From NCBI RefSeq assembly GCF_002843315.1, contig NZ_MVDD01000001.1:310001-374000 (forward strand): DNA of 64,000 bases, written 5' to 3'. This document shows positions 8,916 through 17,653 of the stretch, piece after piece. The notes under the pieces were generated by a model. The model worked only from the letters and a program-made list of their open reading frames with translations. It had not been told where the DNA came from and made no database searches. This DNA comes from Labilibaculum filiforme. Lineage in GTDB: Bacteria; Bacteroidota; Bacteroidia; Bacteroidales; Marinifilaceae. The position numbers were made by a program, and so were the translations under genes. How positions within the stretch are numbered: the first letter of the stretch is position 1; each line of letters starts with the position of its first letter.

Positions 8916-9008
8916 CTATTTCTTTTTCTTATGACGGTTTTTTCTTAATCTTTTCTTACGCTTGTGCGTAGCCATTTTATGTCTTTTTCTTTTTTTTCCG
9001 CTTGGCAT
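8916..9008 (-). CDS. AURKAIP1/COX24-domain small basic protein, mS38-like ribosomal protein candidate
   Basis: A 30-residue protein found by reading the gap between rng and HU; 21 of 30 residues are Lys, Arg or His. It begins MPSGKKRKRHKMATHKRKKR and ends in a KNRHKKKK tail. The core KRKRHKMxTHKRKKRLRKxR is the signature of the AURKAIP1/COX24 domain found in mitochondrial small-subunit protein mS38 and in tiny Bacteroidetes proteins annotated under that name. Its expected place is on 16S rRNA at the decoding side of the subunit interface; that is inference by homology. The ATG at 9008 gives the full conserved N-terminus; a second ATG sits at residue 12. Confidence 0.8.
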   Translation of the reverse strand: MPSGKKRKRHKMATHKRKKRLRKNRHKKKK

Positions 9009-9043
9009 ATCTTCAATATTTTAAAATTAATTACAATCTAAGA

Positions 9044-9328
9044 CTACTTTACGTTAGTTTTAACTTTACTAACGAATGTTTTAGCTGGTTTAAAAGCTGG
9101 TATAAAGTGCTCAGCAATAATAATTGTTGTGTTTTTAGAAATGTTTCTTGCAGTTTTCTCTGCTCTTTTCTTAACGATAAAACTCCCGAAACCTCTTAAA
9201 TACACATTCTTTCCTTTTACCAAAGAACCTTTGATAGTATCCATGAAAGCTTCAACAGTTTTTTGTACTGTAATTTTCTCAATTCCTGTGTTTTTAGAAA
9301 TCTCGTTAACAATATCTGCTTTAGTCAT
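9044..9328 (-). CDS. hup: HU family DNA-binding protein
   Basis: A 94-residue histone-like protein. It starts MTKADIVNEISKNTG, has the GRGFGSF-like turn (YLRGFGSFIVKKR) and ends with the AFKPAKTF segment that closes the DNA-clamping beta arm region, as in HU/IHF. It compacts and bends DNA as a dimer. A possible -7 element (TATATTTG, minus strand, 9387-9394) lies about 60 bases before the start, without a clear -33 partner. Length is standard for the family. Confidence 0.92.
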   Translation of the reverse strand: MTKADIVNEISKNTGIEKITVQKTVEAFMDTIKGSLVKGKNVYLRGFGSFIVKKRAEKTARNISKNTTIIIAEHFIPAFKPAKTFVSKVKTNVK

Positions 9329-9478
9329 CTCTTAAAAAATCTTTAATTATCAATTATTTACATCATCATTTTCTCAAATCAGACTGCAAATATATATGAT
9401 TTCTAGCTATTAATGAAATCGAAAACAATTATTTTTACGCAAATTTGAAAAAAAAAGATCAATACAAATAATTTCGAG

Positions 9479-10537
9479 ATGCTTAGTAACCAAATCATAA
9501 GCTGGTATTTGCAAAACAAACGCGACTTACCATGGCGTAAAACCAAAGATCCGTATCAAATATGGATATCAGAAATCATGCTTCAACAGACAAAGGTAGC
9601 CACTGTAATTGACTATTTTAGTCGATTCTTAAACCAATTTCCAACAATTTCTGATTTAGCAAATGCCGAAGAGCAAGAAGTTTTAAAAATATGGCAAGGT
9701 TTAGGTTACTATTCGCGAGCTCGAAATTTACACGCGGCAGCTAAAACTATTCAGTCGGAGTACAATGGTGTTTTTCCTAATTCCTATAAAGAGATTCTTA
9801 AACTAAAAGGAATTGGTAGCTATACTGCTGCCGCCATTGCCTCCTTTGCCTTCCAACTTCCCTATGCGGCAGTGGATGGGAATGTATATAGAGTATTGTC
9901 ACGAATATATGGTATCAACTTAGCCATTGATAGCACCGAAGGAAAAAAGTATTTCCAGAATATAGCTAGCGAGACGATGGAAAAAGCTCCAGCCGAAATC
10001 TATAATCAAGCCATTATCGAATTTGGTGCACTGCAATGCATTCCTCGGAATCCAAAATGTGAAATTTGTCCGCTTAGTAGCCAATGCTTTGCTTACAATG
10101 CCAAACAGGTGGATCAATTCCCTATTAAATCGAAACAAATTAAAGTTAAAAATCGCTATTTTTACTATTTGTTTCTATCTTGTGAAAATCGATTTTTAAT
10201 CGAAAAAAGAAAGGAAAAAGACATCTGGGAGAACTTGTTTCAATATCCTTTGATTGAATGTGATAAACAAGTTTCGACAAATGAGTTGATACAAACTAAA
10301 GAATGGGAAAAGTTATTTGAGAACTTAGAATTGGTTATTCGTTCGGTATCCGAAAAAGTGGTTCATAAATTAAGCCATCAAAACTTACACACCACTTTCA
10401 TACATATCGAAATTAATATCGATAAGCTGAAAAATAAAAATGGATATCAAGTCATTTCCTATTCTGAAATATCAAAGTACCCATTCCCTAAACTAATTGA
10501 AGATCATCTAAATAAGATCACTAAAAATAACTTATAA
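9479..10537 (+). CDS. mutY: A/G-specific adenine glycosylase MutY
   Basis: A 352-residue base-excision repair enzyme that removes adenine opposite 8-oxoguanine. HhH-GPD domain with catalytic Glu32 (SEIMLQQTKV) and Asp133 (AAVDGNVYRVL), the helix-hairpin-helix LKGIGSYTAAAIASFA, and the [4Fe-4S] motif Cys187-x6-Cys194-x2-Cys197-x5-Cys203. The C-terminal third (about 225-345) is the NUDIX-like domain that recognises 8-oxoG. All catalytic residues are present. It opens the mutY-ssb-gldE-gldD run, a conserved Bacteroidetes order. Confidence 0.95.
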   Translation: MLSNQIISWYLQNKRDLPWRKTKDPYQIWISEIMLQQTKVATVIDYFSRFLNQFPTISDLANAEEQEVLKIWQGLGYYSRARNLHAAAKTIQSEYNGVFPNSYKEILKLKGIGSYTAAAIASFAFQLPYAAVDGNVYRVLSRIYGINLAIDSTEGKKYFQNIASETMEKAPAEIYNQAIIEFGALQCIPRNPKCEICPLSSQCFAYNAKQVDQFPIKSKQIKVKNRYFYYLFLSCENRFLIEKRKEKDIWENLFQYPLIECDKQVSTNELIQTKEWEKLFENLELVIRSVSEKVVHKLSHQNLHTTFIHIEINIDKLKNKNGYQVISYSEISKYPFPKLIEDHLNKITKNNL

Positions 10538-10602
10538 TAACATTATGATATCAGAATAAGTTTGTATCTTTAAACTATTGTTAAACTAAAAAAAATCAAA
10601 AT

Positions 10603-11028
10603 ATGTCAGTAAACAAAGTAATTCTTGTTGGAAACGTTGGTAAAGATCCAGAAGTAAAATACCTTGATAATGGTGTTGCTGTGTGTAATTTTTCTCTTGC
10701 TACCAGCGAAACATACAACAATAAAAACGGGGAAAAGGTTACCCAAACAGAATGGCACAATATCGTATTCTGGCGAAAATTGGCGGAAATTGCCGAAACC
10801 TACGTTAAAAAAGGAATGCAAATTTACGTTGAAGGACAACTTAGAACACGTAACTGGGAAGATAAAGATGGTGTAAAAAGATATACCACTGAAATTTTTG
10901 GCACCAGCATGCAAATGTTAGGTCGAAAAGCCGATAATAATTCCGAACCACAAACAAATCCGGAAGTTGCCCAACATACGGTGGCCGACTCGACGGAGGC
11001 AGAAGAAACGGATGACCTCCCTTTTTAG
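10603..11028 (+). CDS. ssb: single-stranded DNA-binding protein
   Basis: A 141-residue SSB. The OB fold covers about 1-108 ([49 protein letters not shown]). A short disordered linker is followed by the acidic tip ETDDLPF, which recruits repair and replication partners. A TATCTTTA -7-like element lies about 30 bases upstream of the ATG, so the gene may have its own promoter in addition to readthrough from mutY. Confidence 0.95.
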   Translation: MSVNKVILVGNVGKDPEVKYLDNGVAVCNFSLATSETYNNKNGEKVTQTEWHNIVFWRKLAEIAETYVKKGMQIYVEGQLRTRNWEDKDGVKRYTTEIFGTSMQMLGRKADNNSEPQTNPEVAQHTVADSTEAEETDDLPF

Positions 11029-11059
11029 GCATCCTATTTAAAACTAATTTCATACAAAA

Positions 11060-12391
11060 TTGGAAACTGAAGAATTTACTAAACTTTTTTTAAGCAATAC
11101 TGATATTGCTTTTTATGCTATTGATATAAGTACCATTATAAGTTTGCTTATAATGGTACTTCTTTTGTTTTGTTCTGCGGTGATTTCAGGATCGGAAGTC
11201 GCTTTATTTTCACTTTCACCACAAAACATTAATCATTTGGAAGCCGATGATAATCCAGTAAATAAAAAGCTTTTAAAACTACTACACCAACCGGAAAAGC
11301 TATTGGCTACCATATTAATTGGTAACAATTTTGTTAATATTGGAATCGTAATTCTTTCTAGTTTTATTACTAATTCCTTAGTCGATTTCTCGAATGCTCC
11401 AACGCTCGGCTTTATCGTTCAGGTGGTTGTAATAACCTTTTTACTCCTGCTTTTTGGCGAAATAATCCCCAAAGTGTATGCGACCCAAACATCATTAAGT
11501 TTTTCAAAATTTGTGGCTTACCCTTTATATTACATGGAAAAAGTATTTCAACCTCTTTCCATTGTACTTATTAAATCGACCTCGATAGTTAATAAACGAA
11601 TTTCTAAAAAACAGAATATCTCGATGGTAGATCTTTCGCAGGCATTGGAACTTACTGCCGATGAAATTACCGAGGAAATGGAGATTTTGGAGGGGATCGT
11701 AAATTTTGGAAATATTAATGTTGAAGAGATAATGATTTCCAGAATGGATGCTATTGCTGTTGACCTCAGAACTAGTTTTAGTAAATTAAAATCGGTAATT
11801 ATTGAATCTGGATTTTCTCGAATTCCTGTTTTCGATAAAAGTATTGACAATATTAAAGGGATATTATATGTGAAGGATTTACTTCCTCATCATCATAAAC
11901 CAAGTACTTTTCGCTGGCAATCGACTATTCGACCTCCATTTTATGTGCCCGAAACAAAAAAAATTAATGATTTACTAGAAGAATTTCAAACTCAGAAAAA
12001 CCACATGGCAGTTGTTGTTGATGAGTATGGTGGCACTTCAGGAATTATTACCATGGAAGATATTATTGAAGAAATTGTTGGTGACATTACCGATGAACTG
12101 GATGATAGTAAAGCAACCTTCACAAAAGAAGAAGATGGATCGTACTTATTTGAAGGAAAAACATCGCTAAACGACTTTTTTAAGGTGGTAGAGGTAGACT
12201 CCACGTTTTTTGATAAGATTAAAGGTGATGCAGAAACCTTAGCAGGTTTACTTCTTGAAATAAAGGGAGAAATTCCACAGAAAAAAGAAGAATTTAAATA
12301 TAAAAATCATCGCTTTATTGTGGAAGCGGTAGATAACCGACGCATTAAGAAAATTCGATTTATACTTCCAAAACTTCCTGCCAAAAAGTAA
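11060..12391 (+). CDS. gldE: gliding motility-associated protein GldE (HlyC/CorC-CNNM family)
   Basis: A 443-residue membrane protein. An N-terminal DUF21/CNNM-type membrane domain with about four segments (25-190; FCSAVISGSEVALFSLSPQN, ILIGNNFVNIGIVILSS) is followed by a pair of CBS domains (about 215-345; DEYGGTSGIITMEDIIEEIVGDI) and a CorC/HlyC C-terminal domain (355-440). A preceding in-frame stop at 11045 leaves TTG at 11060 as the only plausible start near the N-terminus. Placement directly before gldD identifies it as GldE, needed with GldD in gliding and T9SS function in Flavobacterium; its transport activity is not known. Confidence 0.88.
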   Translation: METEEFTKLFLSNTDIAFYAIDISTIISLLIMVLLLFCSAVISGSEVALFSLSPQNINHLEADDNPVNKKLLKLLHQPEKLLATILIGNNFVNIGIVILSSFITNSLVDFSNAPTLGFIVQVVVITFLLLLFGEIIPKVYATQTSLSFSKFVAYPLYYMEKVFQPLSIVLIKSTSIVNKRISKKQNISMVDLSQALELTADEITEEMEILEGIVNFGNINVEEIMISRMDAIAVDLRTSFSKLKSVIIESGFSRIPVFDKSIDNIKGILYVKDLLPHHHKPSTFRWQSTIRPPFYVPETKKINDLLEEFQTQKNHMAVVVDEYGGTSGIITMEDIIEEIVGDITDELDDSKATFTKEEDGSYLFEGKTSLNDFFKVVEVDSTFFDKIKGDAETLAGLLLEIKGEIPQKKEEFKYKNHRFIVEAVDNRRIKKIRFILPKLPAKK

Positions 12392-12445
12392 TTTCGTATT
12401 CTCAAAACTATAAATGTTCTTCTTGAATATCTTCATCCATAACTT

Positions 12446-13027
12446 ATGAAATTGTATCGCAAGCTTTCCATCCTTCTTTTTCTTTTAATCGCTTTCACAG
12501 CTATTTCGTGTAAAAAGAAATATACGCCTAAGCCCAAAGCCTATTACCGAATCGATTTTCCAGCAAAGGAATATCAGAATTGGAATTCAGATTTTCCCTA
12601 CAGCTTTGATCTTTTATCAATGGCAAAAATAGAAAAAGACGCAAGTAAAGGTGCTGAGAAATATTGGCTCAACATTCAATATCCCGACTATCGAGCAACC
12701 ATTCACCTTAGCTATAAAACCGTAGATAATAACCTGGAAGAGTATTTGGAAGATTCAAGAAAAATGGCTTACAAACACTCAATAGTAGCAGATGCGATCG
12801 CTGAACAAGTCTACTTTAACGATACCAATAAAGTGTATGGAATGATTTACCGTATTAAAGGAAATGCGGCATCGTCGGTGCAATTTATAGCAACCGACAG
12901 TACCAGTCATTTCTTAAGAGGTGCTTTGTATTTTCGCGAACATCCTAATCAAGATTCCTTAGCTCCAGTCATCCAATTTATCGATAAAGATATTGTTCGA
13001 CTGATGGAAAGCCTAAAATGGGAATAA
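12446..13027 (+). CDS. gldD: gliding motility lipoprotein GldD
   Basis: A 193-residue lipoprotein. The signal peptide ends in the lipobox AISC with Cys22 as the lipidated residue, followed by KKKYTPKPKAYYRIDFPAKEY, which is characteristic of GldD. The mature domain is soluble and anchored to an envelope membrane. It lies 54 bases after gldE and 14 bases before the phosphopantetheinyl transferase. GldD is required for gliding and type IX secretion in Flavobacterium johnsoniae (established for that organism); here it also fits with the exported PKD protein elsewhere in the window. Confidence 0.9.
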   Translation: MKLYRKLSILLFLLIAFTAISCKKKYTPKPKAYYRIDFPAKEYQNWNSDFPYSFDLLSMAKIEKDASKGAEKYWLNIQYPDYRATIHLSYKTVDNNLEEYLEDSRKMAYKHSIVADAIAEQVYFNDTNKVYGMIYRIKGNAASSVQFIATDSTSHFLRGALYFREHPNQDSLAPVIQFIDKDIVRLMESLKWE

Positions 13028-13041
13028 GCTAATCGTGTACT

Positions 13042-13680
13042 ATGCCAATTTGCCAACAAATACAAATTAATGATTCGTGCCAACTAATTGTTTGGAAAAC
13101 CACCGAACCTTTAGAGGAATTGATGCAACTTGTGCACTTAACTCCCGATGAAACTATCCGAATGAACTCGTTTGGTAGTTTATCCCGAAAAATTGAATTT
13201 GCAGCAACACGATGCCTAGTGCAAAGCTATTTTGGACAAAATGTAGGGATTAAGAACGATGAACATGGTAAGCCTCACCTCATCAATTCAAACCTGAACA
13301 TCAGTATTTCTCACTCAAAATTGTACGTTGGAATATTAATAGGAGAGCAATACGCCGTGGCTCTAGATATAGAGTACTTATCGGATCGGGTAAATAAAAT
13401 AGCTACACGATTTCTTTCTGAAACAGAATTAAATAGCATCGAAAAGGAAAATAAGATTTTACACATTTATCAGCATTGGTGTGCCAAGGAGTGTTTAATT
13501 AAATTGTACGGAAAAAAAGATGTTCACTTAATTGATGAATTAAAGATCTCTCCTTTTTCGCCTAACGATTCTTCTTTCTCTGGACAAGTTTGCCGAACCG
13601 ATTTTTCAGAAACTTATCAATTTCATTATATCCTGTTTGAAAACTATTTGCTGGTTTATTCCTGCAAAAAAAGCCAATAG
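13042..13680 (+). CDS. 4'-phosphopantetheinyl transferase superfamily protein
   Basis: A 212-residue enzyme of the Sfp/AcpT-like superfamily that transfers phosphopantetheine from CoA to a carrier-protein serine. The Mg-binding pair is Asp109 and Glu111 (ALDIEYL) and the WxxKE motif is Trp146-Lys149-Glu150 (HWCAKECLIKLYG). An N-terminal half with RxxFAATRxLV and NISISHS matches the Sfp two-lobe plan. The carrier it serves is not in the window. It is probably cotranscribed with gldD, 14 bases upstream. Confidence 0.9.
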   Translation: MPICQQIQINDSCQLIVWKTTEPLEELMQLVHLTPDETIRMNSFGSLSRKIEFAATRCLVQSYFGQNVGIKNDEHGKPHLINSNLNISISHSKLYVGILIGEQYAVALDIEYLSDRVNKIATRFLSETELNSIEKENKILHIYQHWCAKECLIKLYGKKDVHLIDELKISPFSPNDSSFSGQVCRTDFSETYQFHYILFENYLLVYSCKKSQ

Positions 13681-13734
13681 GACTTGAATAACCGCATCCC
13701 CTTGGCTTTGTATTTTGCATTCTTAATTTGATCA

Positions 13735-15360
13735 CTAATTTACCAGTTCGTGTATCGGATTTCCATCGCAACCTGACGGAATCGAGATATTTAAAAAACT
13801 CGAAATGGTAGGAACAATATCCTCAATATAAATTGACCTTGAAATTACAGAACGCTTAATTTTCCATCCATACCAAAACAATGGAACCTGATTTGTATAA
13901 GAATATTGTGCTATTTCGTCGCGTTCATCCTTTATGCTATGCATCCATCCTGGCTCTAAAGTAAGCATTACATCTCCCGAACGTTTTTGATTGAAAGAAC
14001 GTTGTACTTTTTGTATTACTCCGTGTGTATAATTCGATTTCACCAAACTATTTGCAGTAGTAGTTGTGGCCACTCCCGAGAACTGAATTAAAAATTCAGC
14101 GGCCTTAATCTGTAAATCGATAACCGATAGTTTAGAATCTTCTATTAACTGATGATTTAAATAAACTTGCTGAGAATCATAACCTAAAACCCATTCTCCA
14201 TTTCCATATAATATATTGAAATAAGATTTTAATAAAGCTATTGCATTATAAGTGCTAAAGTATCCATTCGGAATATTTTGCTCTATAAGATTCTCTGGTG
14301 TGTAATTAGCCGATTGATCAGCAGTTACAAATATTAATACATTCTCCATTCCAATCTGTTCATCTAAAAAGGAAAGAAGATGTTCTAGCTCCTTATCTAA
14401 ACGAATAAAGTTATCGAGCATTTCTGGAGCAAAAGGAGATAGTTCTCTATGTTTATCGCCCAAACAAGAAAAAGTAACAGACAAAAAATCTGCATCATCA
14501 TCTTTACCTAAGTTTTCATTAATAACAGAGGCTATTGCAAAATCTTTCACCAACATATTTCCGAAAGGTGTTGTTTTAATTGCCTTATATCCTTGCTCCT
14601 TCTTTTCCTTATTTAAATCGTAGAAAAACTCGGTATTCAAACCAACTTTTCCCAATAATTTATCCGACACTTTTGGTTTGTTGCTACCATTAAAAGGAGT
14701 CCATGTTTTATTTAAATAAAAATCAGTAAACTTTTTCTCATTAAATTCTTTCACCCAATTGTACAAGGTATCTTGATAATAAGAGGAAGTGATAAATTTC
14801 CCCGACTGATCATCCATCCAATAGGCTCCATCGGCTGCGTGACCAGCAGAAAATAAAGCTGATTCGCAATTTAAAGCAACACTTATCACTCTTGAGTGAG
14901 AATTAAATAGCTTTATTTCATCACCTAATGTAGAAGCTAACATCTTTTTAGAAGAACTCCCCTTTTCTTTCGAATCAATACCTACCAATTTAACATTCTT
15001 ATCTTCCTTGGCAAGTTCAAGCTCTCCTGACAAACGGTTGTACCATCCGTTGGAAATAATTCCATGATAAGCAGGAGGTGTTCCGGTAAATATAGATGCA
15101 TGATCGGGACCCGTTTGGGAATACAAATAACTAAACTTTGAATTTTTGCAATAAGTGCCCTGATTCATTAATCGTTTAAATCCACCATCACCAAGTAAAT
15201 GAGAATAGCGAAAATAGTAGTCAGCTCTCAAATGATCTACTACAATACCTACAACTAGCTTTGGTTTTTCCGAAGGAATTTTTCGTGCACTTTGTGCGAA
15301 TGAAATTTGAATTGTAACTACTAGTAAAGCAAACAATAGGGTTCCGAATCTTTTACTCAT
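13735..15360 (-). CDS. PafA-like alkaline phosphatase family protein, probably catalytically degenerate
   Basis: A 541-residue exported protein (signal peptide 1-22, cleavage near SFAQ) with the overall PafA alkaline phosphatase/phosphodiesterase fold: VVDHLRADYY (Asp42), TGPDHASIFTGTPPAYHGI (Thr83, the nucleophile position), SNGWY (Asn104), FIRLDKEL and VPLFWYG. Compared with PafA, zinc ligands are missing: the usual TDYxGH is LGDKHR (299-305 region), TADHG is TADQS (Asp348 kept, His to Gln349), and the final THVP is TNQVP (His to Gln491). The Lys/Arg pair of the KDR motif reads NCE at about 164-166. The fold appears intact and the reading frame is unbroken, so it may act as a binding protein. 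Ligand assignment is from recalled family motifs. Confidence 0.8.
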   Translation of the reverse strand: MSKRFGTLLFALLVVTIQISFAQSARKIPSEKPKLVVGIVVDHLRADYYFRYSHLLGDGGFKRLMNQGTYCKNSKFSYLYSQTGPDHASIFTGTPPAYHGIISNGWYNRLSGELELAKEDKNVKLVGIDSKEKGSSSKKMLASTLGDEIKLFNSHSRVISVALNCESALFSAGHAADGAYWMDDQSGKFITSSYYQDTLYNWVKEFNEKKFTDFYLNKTWTPFNGSNKPKVSDKLLGKVGLNTEFFYDLNKEKKEQGYKAIKTTPFGNMLVKDFAIASVINENLGKDDDADFLSVTFSCLGDKHRELSPFAPEMLDNFIRLDKELEHLLSFLDEQIGMENVLIFVTADQSANYTPENLIEQNIPNGYFSTYNAIALLKSYFNILYGNGEWVLGYDSQQVYLNHQLIEDSKLSVIDLQIKAAEFLIQFSGVATTTTANSLVKSNYTHGVIQKVQRSFNQKRSGDVMLTLEPGWMHSIKDERDEIAQYSYTNQVPLFWYGWKIKRSVISRSIYIEDIVPTISSFLNISIPSGCDGNPIHELVN

Positions 15361-15482
15361 TATAAGTCTAGTTGTGGTTATTAAATAATCGCCACAAATA
15401 TAATGGATTCGAATTGATAAAACAGAAATAGATATTGATATTACAGGATCTTTAACATTTAACGATTCAAAAAATAAAATAA

Positions 15483-15833
15483 CTATTTTTTTTGAGGCTG
15501 ATAGCGGATTACATCAACTTGCTCCATGGTAATCATTCCTCCTCCACCTGCTTTTTCGATTAACAATTCAATAATATGAAGAAAACCATTCAACTTCTCT
15601 TTAGAATCAACCAATTCAATAATGATTGGTAAGTCATCCGACAAGCTAAAAATTTTTGAAGAATGAATTCGGGAATTTGCTCCGTAAGACATGATTCCCC
15701 GATGAACCGTTGCTCCGGCTAAACCATAACGTTTGGCTCCATAAACAATAGCCTCGTAAAGTGGTCTTTGGTAAACCCGATCGGCTTCACCAACAAATAC
15801 ACGAAGTAATTTGGCCTTGCCTTTCAGTTTCAT
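15483..15833 (-). CDS. DUF190 domain protein
   Basis: A 116-residue protein of the DUF190 family, a PII-like ferredoxin fold (MKLKGKAKLLRVFVGEADRVYQ in its first strand; YGAKRYGLAGATVHRGIMSYG; LPIIIELVDSKEKLNGFL). Such proteins are often encoded next to crcB, as here, 12 bases downstream. Whether it senses a nucleotide or fluoride stress is not known. The cotranscription with a fluoride channel is the best clue to its role. Confidence 0.88.
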   Translation of the reverse strand: MKLKGKAKLLRVFVGEADRVYQRPLYEAIVYGAKRYGLAGATVHRGIMSYGANSRIHSSKIFSLSDDLPIIIELVDSKEKLNGFLHIIELLIEKAGGGGMITMEQVDVIRYQPQKK

Positions 15834-15845
15834 ATCAATTAGTTT

Positions 15846-16223
15846 TTAAAATAGTTTATGAATTTGTGTGCCGAAATACACTGCGAGTAATCCTAGAAAT
15901 ACACTTCCGGCCACATATACTGAAAGGTACAAAAATCCACTGTCTTTTAAAAGGTTCAAATTATCGAATGCGAAGGAGGAGAAAGTAGTAAAACCTCCAC
16001 AAAAACCAACGGCCAAAAACATCCTCATTTCGGGACTTACCAAATTATCTCGCTCAGCCAAGGCATACACTACTCCAATAATAAAACTACCTACAATATT
16101 TACCGTCATGGTTCCTATTGGAAAAATAGTATCGAAATAACGATGAAGTCCTTGCCCAACCAAAAAACGAGAAACACTTCCTAAAAATCCTCCTAATCCA
16201 ACTAATAATAAGGTACGAAGCAT
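15846..16223 (-). CDS. crcB: fluoride ion channel CrcB/Fluc
   Basis: A 125-residue membrane protein with four helices. It has the CrcB hallmarks GGFLGSVSRFLVGQ (residues 10-23), NIVGSFIIG (43-51) and GFCGGFTTFSSFAFD (73-87), the last containing the Phe box and central TTFSSF sequence of the dual-topology fluoride channel. It lowers cytoplasmic fluoride. I looked upstream for a fluoride riboswitch and did not see its conserved pattern. Single-gene Fluc forms a homodimer. Confidence 0.93.
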   Translation of the reverse strand: MLRTLLLVGLGGFLGSVSRFLVGQGLHRYFDTIFPIGTMTVNIVGSFIIGVVYALAERDNLVSPEMRMFLAVGFCGGFTTFSSFAFDNLNLLKDSGFLYLSVYVAGSVFLGLLAVYFGTQIHKLF

Positions 16224-16317
16224 GCGATATTAAATCTATAATGAATAATTAGCAATGAAACACTCAATATATCATTACCAAGAACAAATATACTAATCTT
16301 GCTTAATTTTAAGAACC

Positions 16318-16351
16318 AAAAAAAATGGCCACTCGATTCGAACAGCCATTT
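16318..16351 (-). terminator. terminator of ychF
   Basis: Arms AAATGGC (16323-16329) and GCCATTT (16345-16351) with a 15-base loop; on the minus strand the hairpin is followed by eight T. It lies just past the ychF stop. Confidence 0.7.
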
Positions 16352-16372
16352 CTATATTATCAAAAAATGTAA

Positions 16373-17473
16373 TTAGACATTGAATCGGAAGTGCATGATA
16401 TCACCATCCTGAACAACGTATTCTTTTCCTTCCACATTCATTTTACCAGCTTCTTTACATGCTGCCTCTGAACCAAGCTTTGAAAAATCTTCGTATTTAA
16501 TTACTTCTGCACGAATAAATCCTTTTTCAAAATCGGTATGAATAACACCAGCTGCCTGTGGAGCTTTTGCTCCCTTTGGATAAGTCCAAGATCTAACCTC
16601 TTTCACCCCTGCAGTGAAATAAGTTTCCAAATTAAGCAATCGGAAAGCTGCTTTAATTAATTTATTAACACCTGGTTCCTTAAGACCTAAATCTTCCAAA
16701 AACATTTGTTTTTCCTCGTAAGTTTCCAGCTCTGCAATATCTGCTTCGATTCCGGCTCCTACAATAATAACTTCTGCATTCTCATCCTTAACCGCTTCGC
16801 GAACCGCATCAACATGGGCATTTCCATTTTGAACCGATGCTTCGTCCACATTACAAACGTAAAGTATTGGTTTTGTAGTTAATAAATGAAGATCTGTAGT
16901 AACTTTTTCATCTGCTTCGCTCAATTCCACTACACGCGCTGATTTTCCTTGCTCCAAAGCCTCCTTATATCTTTCCAAAACTTCGGTTAAACGCTTGGCT
17001 TCCGGATTTTTTCCAATTTTAGCCGGTTTAGCTGCTTTTTGTAATCTTCCTTCAACAGTTTCCAAATCCTTCAATTGCAATTCAATATCAATCGTTTCTT
17101 TATCTCTAATGGGATTTACAGAACCGTCAACATGCACAATATTATCATCTTCGAAACAACGCAAAACATGTATAATTGCATTTGTTTCGCGTATGTTTGA
17201 AAGAAATTTATTTCCTAAACCCTCTCCTTTACTCGCTCCTTTTACCAAACCAGCAATATCAACAATTTCCATTACCGATGGCTGCACTCTTTGCGGATTT
17301 ACTAACTCTGTTAATCTAATTAGTCGTTCATCAGGAATGGTAATTACACCAACGTTAGGTTCAATGGTACAAAAAGGGAAATTTGCCGATTGAGCTTTTG
17401 CATTCGACAAACAATTAAATAAGGTGGATTTTCCAACATTTGGTAATCCTACAATTCCACATTGTAAAGCCAT
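16373..17473 (-). CDS. ychF: redox-regulated ATPase YchF
   Basis: A 366-residue OBG-family P-loop protein. P-loop GLPNVGKST (9-17), switch/G3 DIAGLVKGASKGEGLGNKFL, a helical insertion (about 125-200), G4-like VCNVDEA and a C-terminal TGS domain (about 280-364; GAKAPQAAGVIHTDFEKGFIRAEV). The changed G4 motif gives ATP preference in this family. It binds ribosomes and modulates oxidative-stress responses in other bacteria. Length is standard, and the gene stands alone with its own terminator. Confidence 0.96.
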   Translation of the reverse strand: MALQCGIVGLPNVGKSTLFNCLSNAKAQSANFPFCTIEPNVGVITIPDERLIRLTELVNPQRVQPSVMEIVDIAGLVKGASKGEGLGNKFLSNIRETNAIIHVLRCFEDDNIVHVDGSVNPIRDKETIDIELQLKDLETVEGRLQKAAKPAKIGKNPEAKRLTEVLERYKEALEQGKSARVVELSEADEKVTTDLHLLTTKPILYVCNVDEASVQNGNAHVDAVREAVKDENAEVIIVGAGIEADIAELETYEEKQMFLEDLGLKEPGVNKLIKAAFRLLNLETYFTAGVKEVRSWTYPKGAKAPQAAGVIHTDFEKGFIRAEVIKYEDFSKLGSEAACKEAGKMNVEGKEYVVQDGDIMHFRFNV

Positions 17474-17653
17474 GGTTCTTTATATATTATATGATTTGCT
17501 ACTATTCAATTTTTAAAAATCTGTGCAAAAGTACATTTAAATTTTCGTTGTGCCAATTTTCAGCTTTTAACTCCTAAATAAATGTTAAATGTTTAAGCAG
17601 AAACAAATCGCTTTCTCGAATTTTACTAGCTTTAAGCATAAGTGATTTTTACT

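Noticed and set aside
16224-16372. Fluoride riboswitch before crcB
   Set aside because: The conserved pseudoknot pattern of the crcB motif was not seen on the minus strand.
16995-17393. 132-codon frame on the plus strand across ychF
   Set aside because: It lies fully antisense to a well-conserved gene and has no domain.
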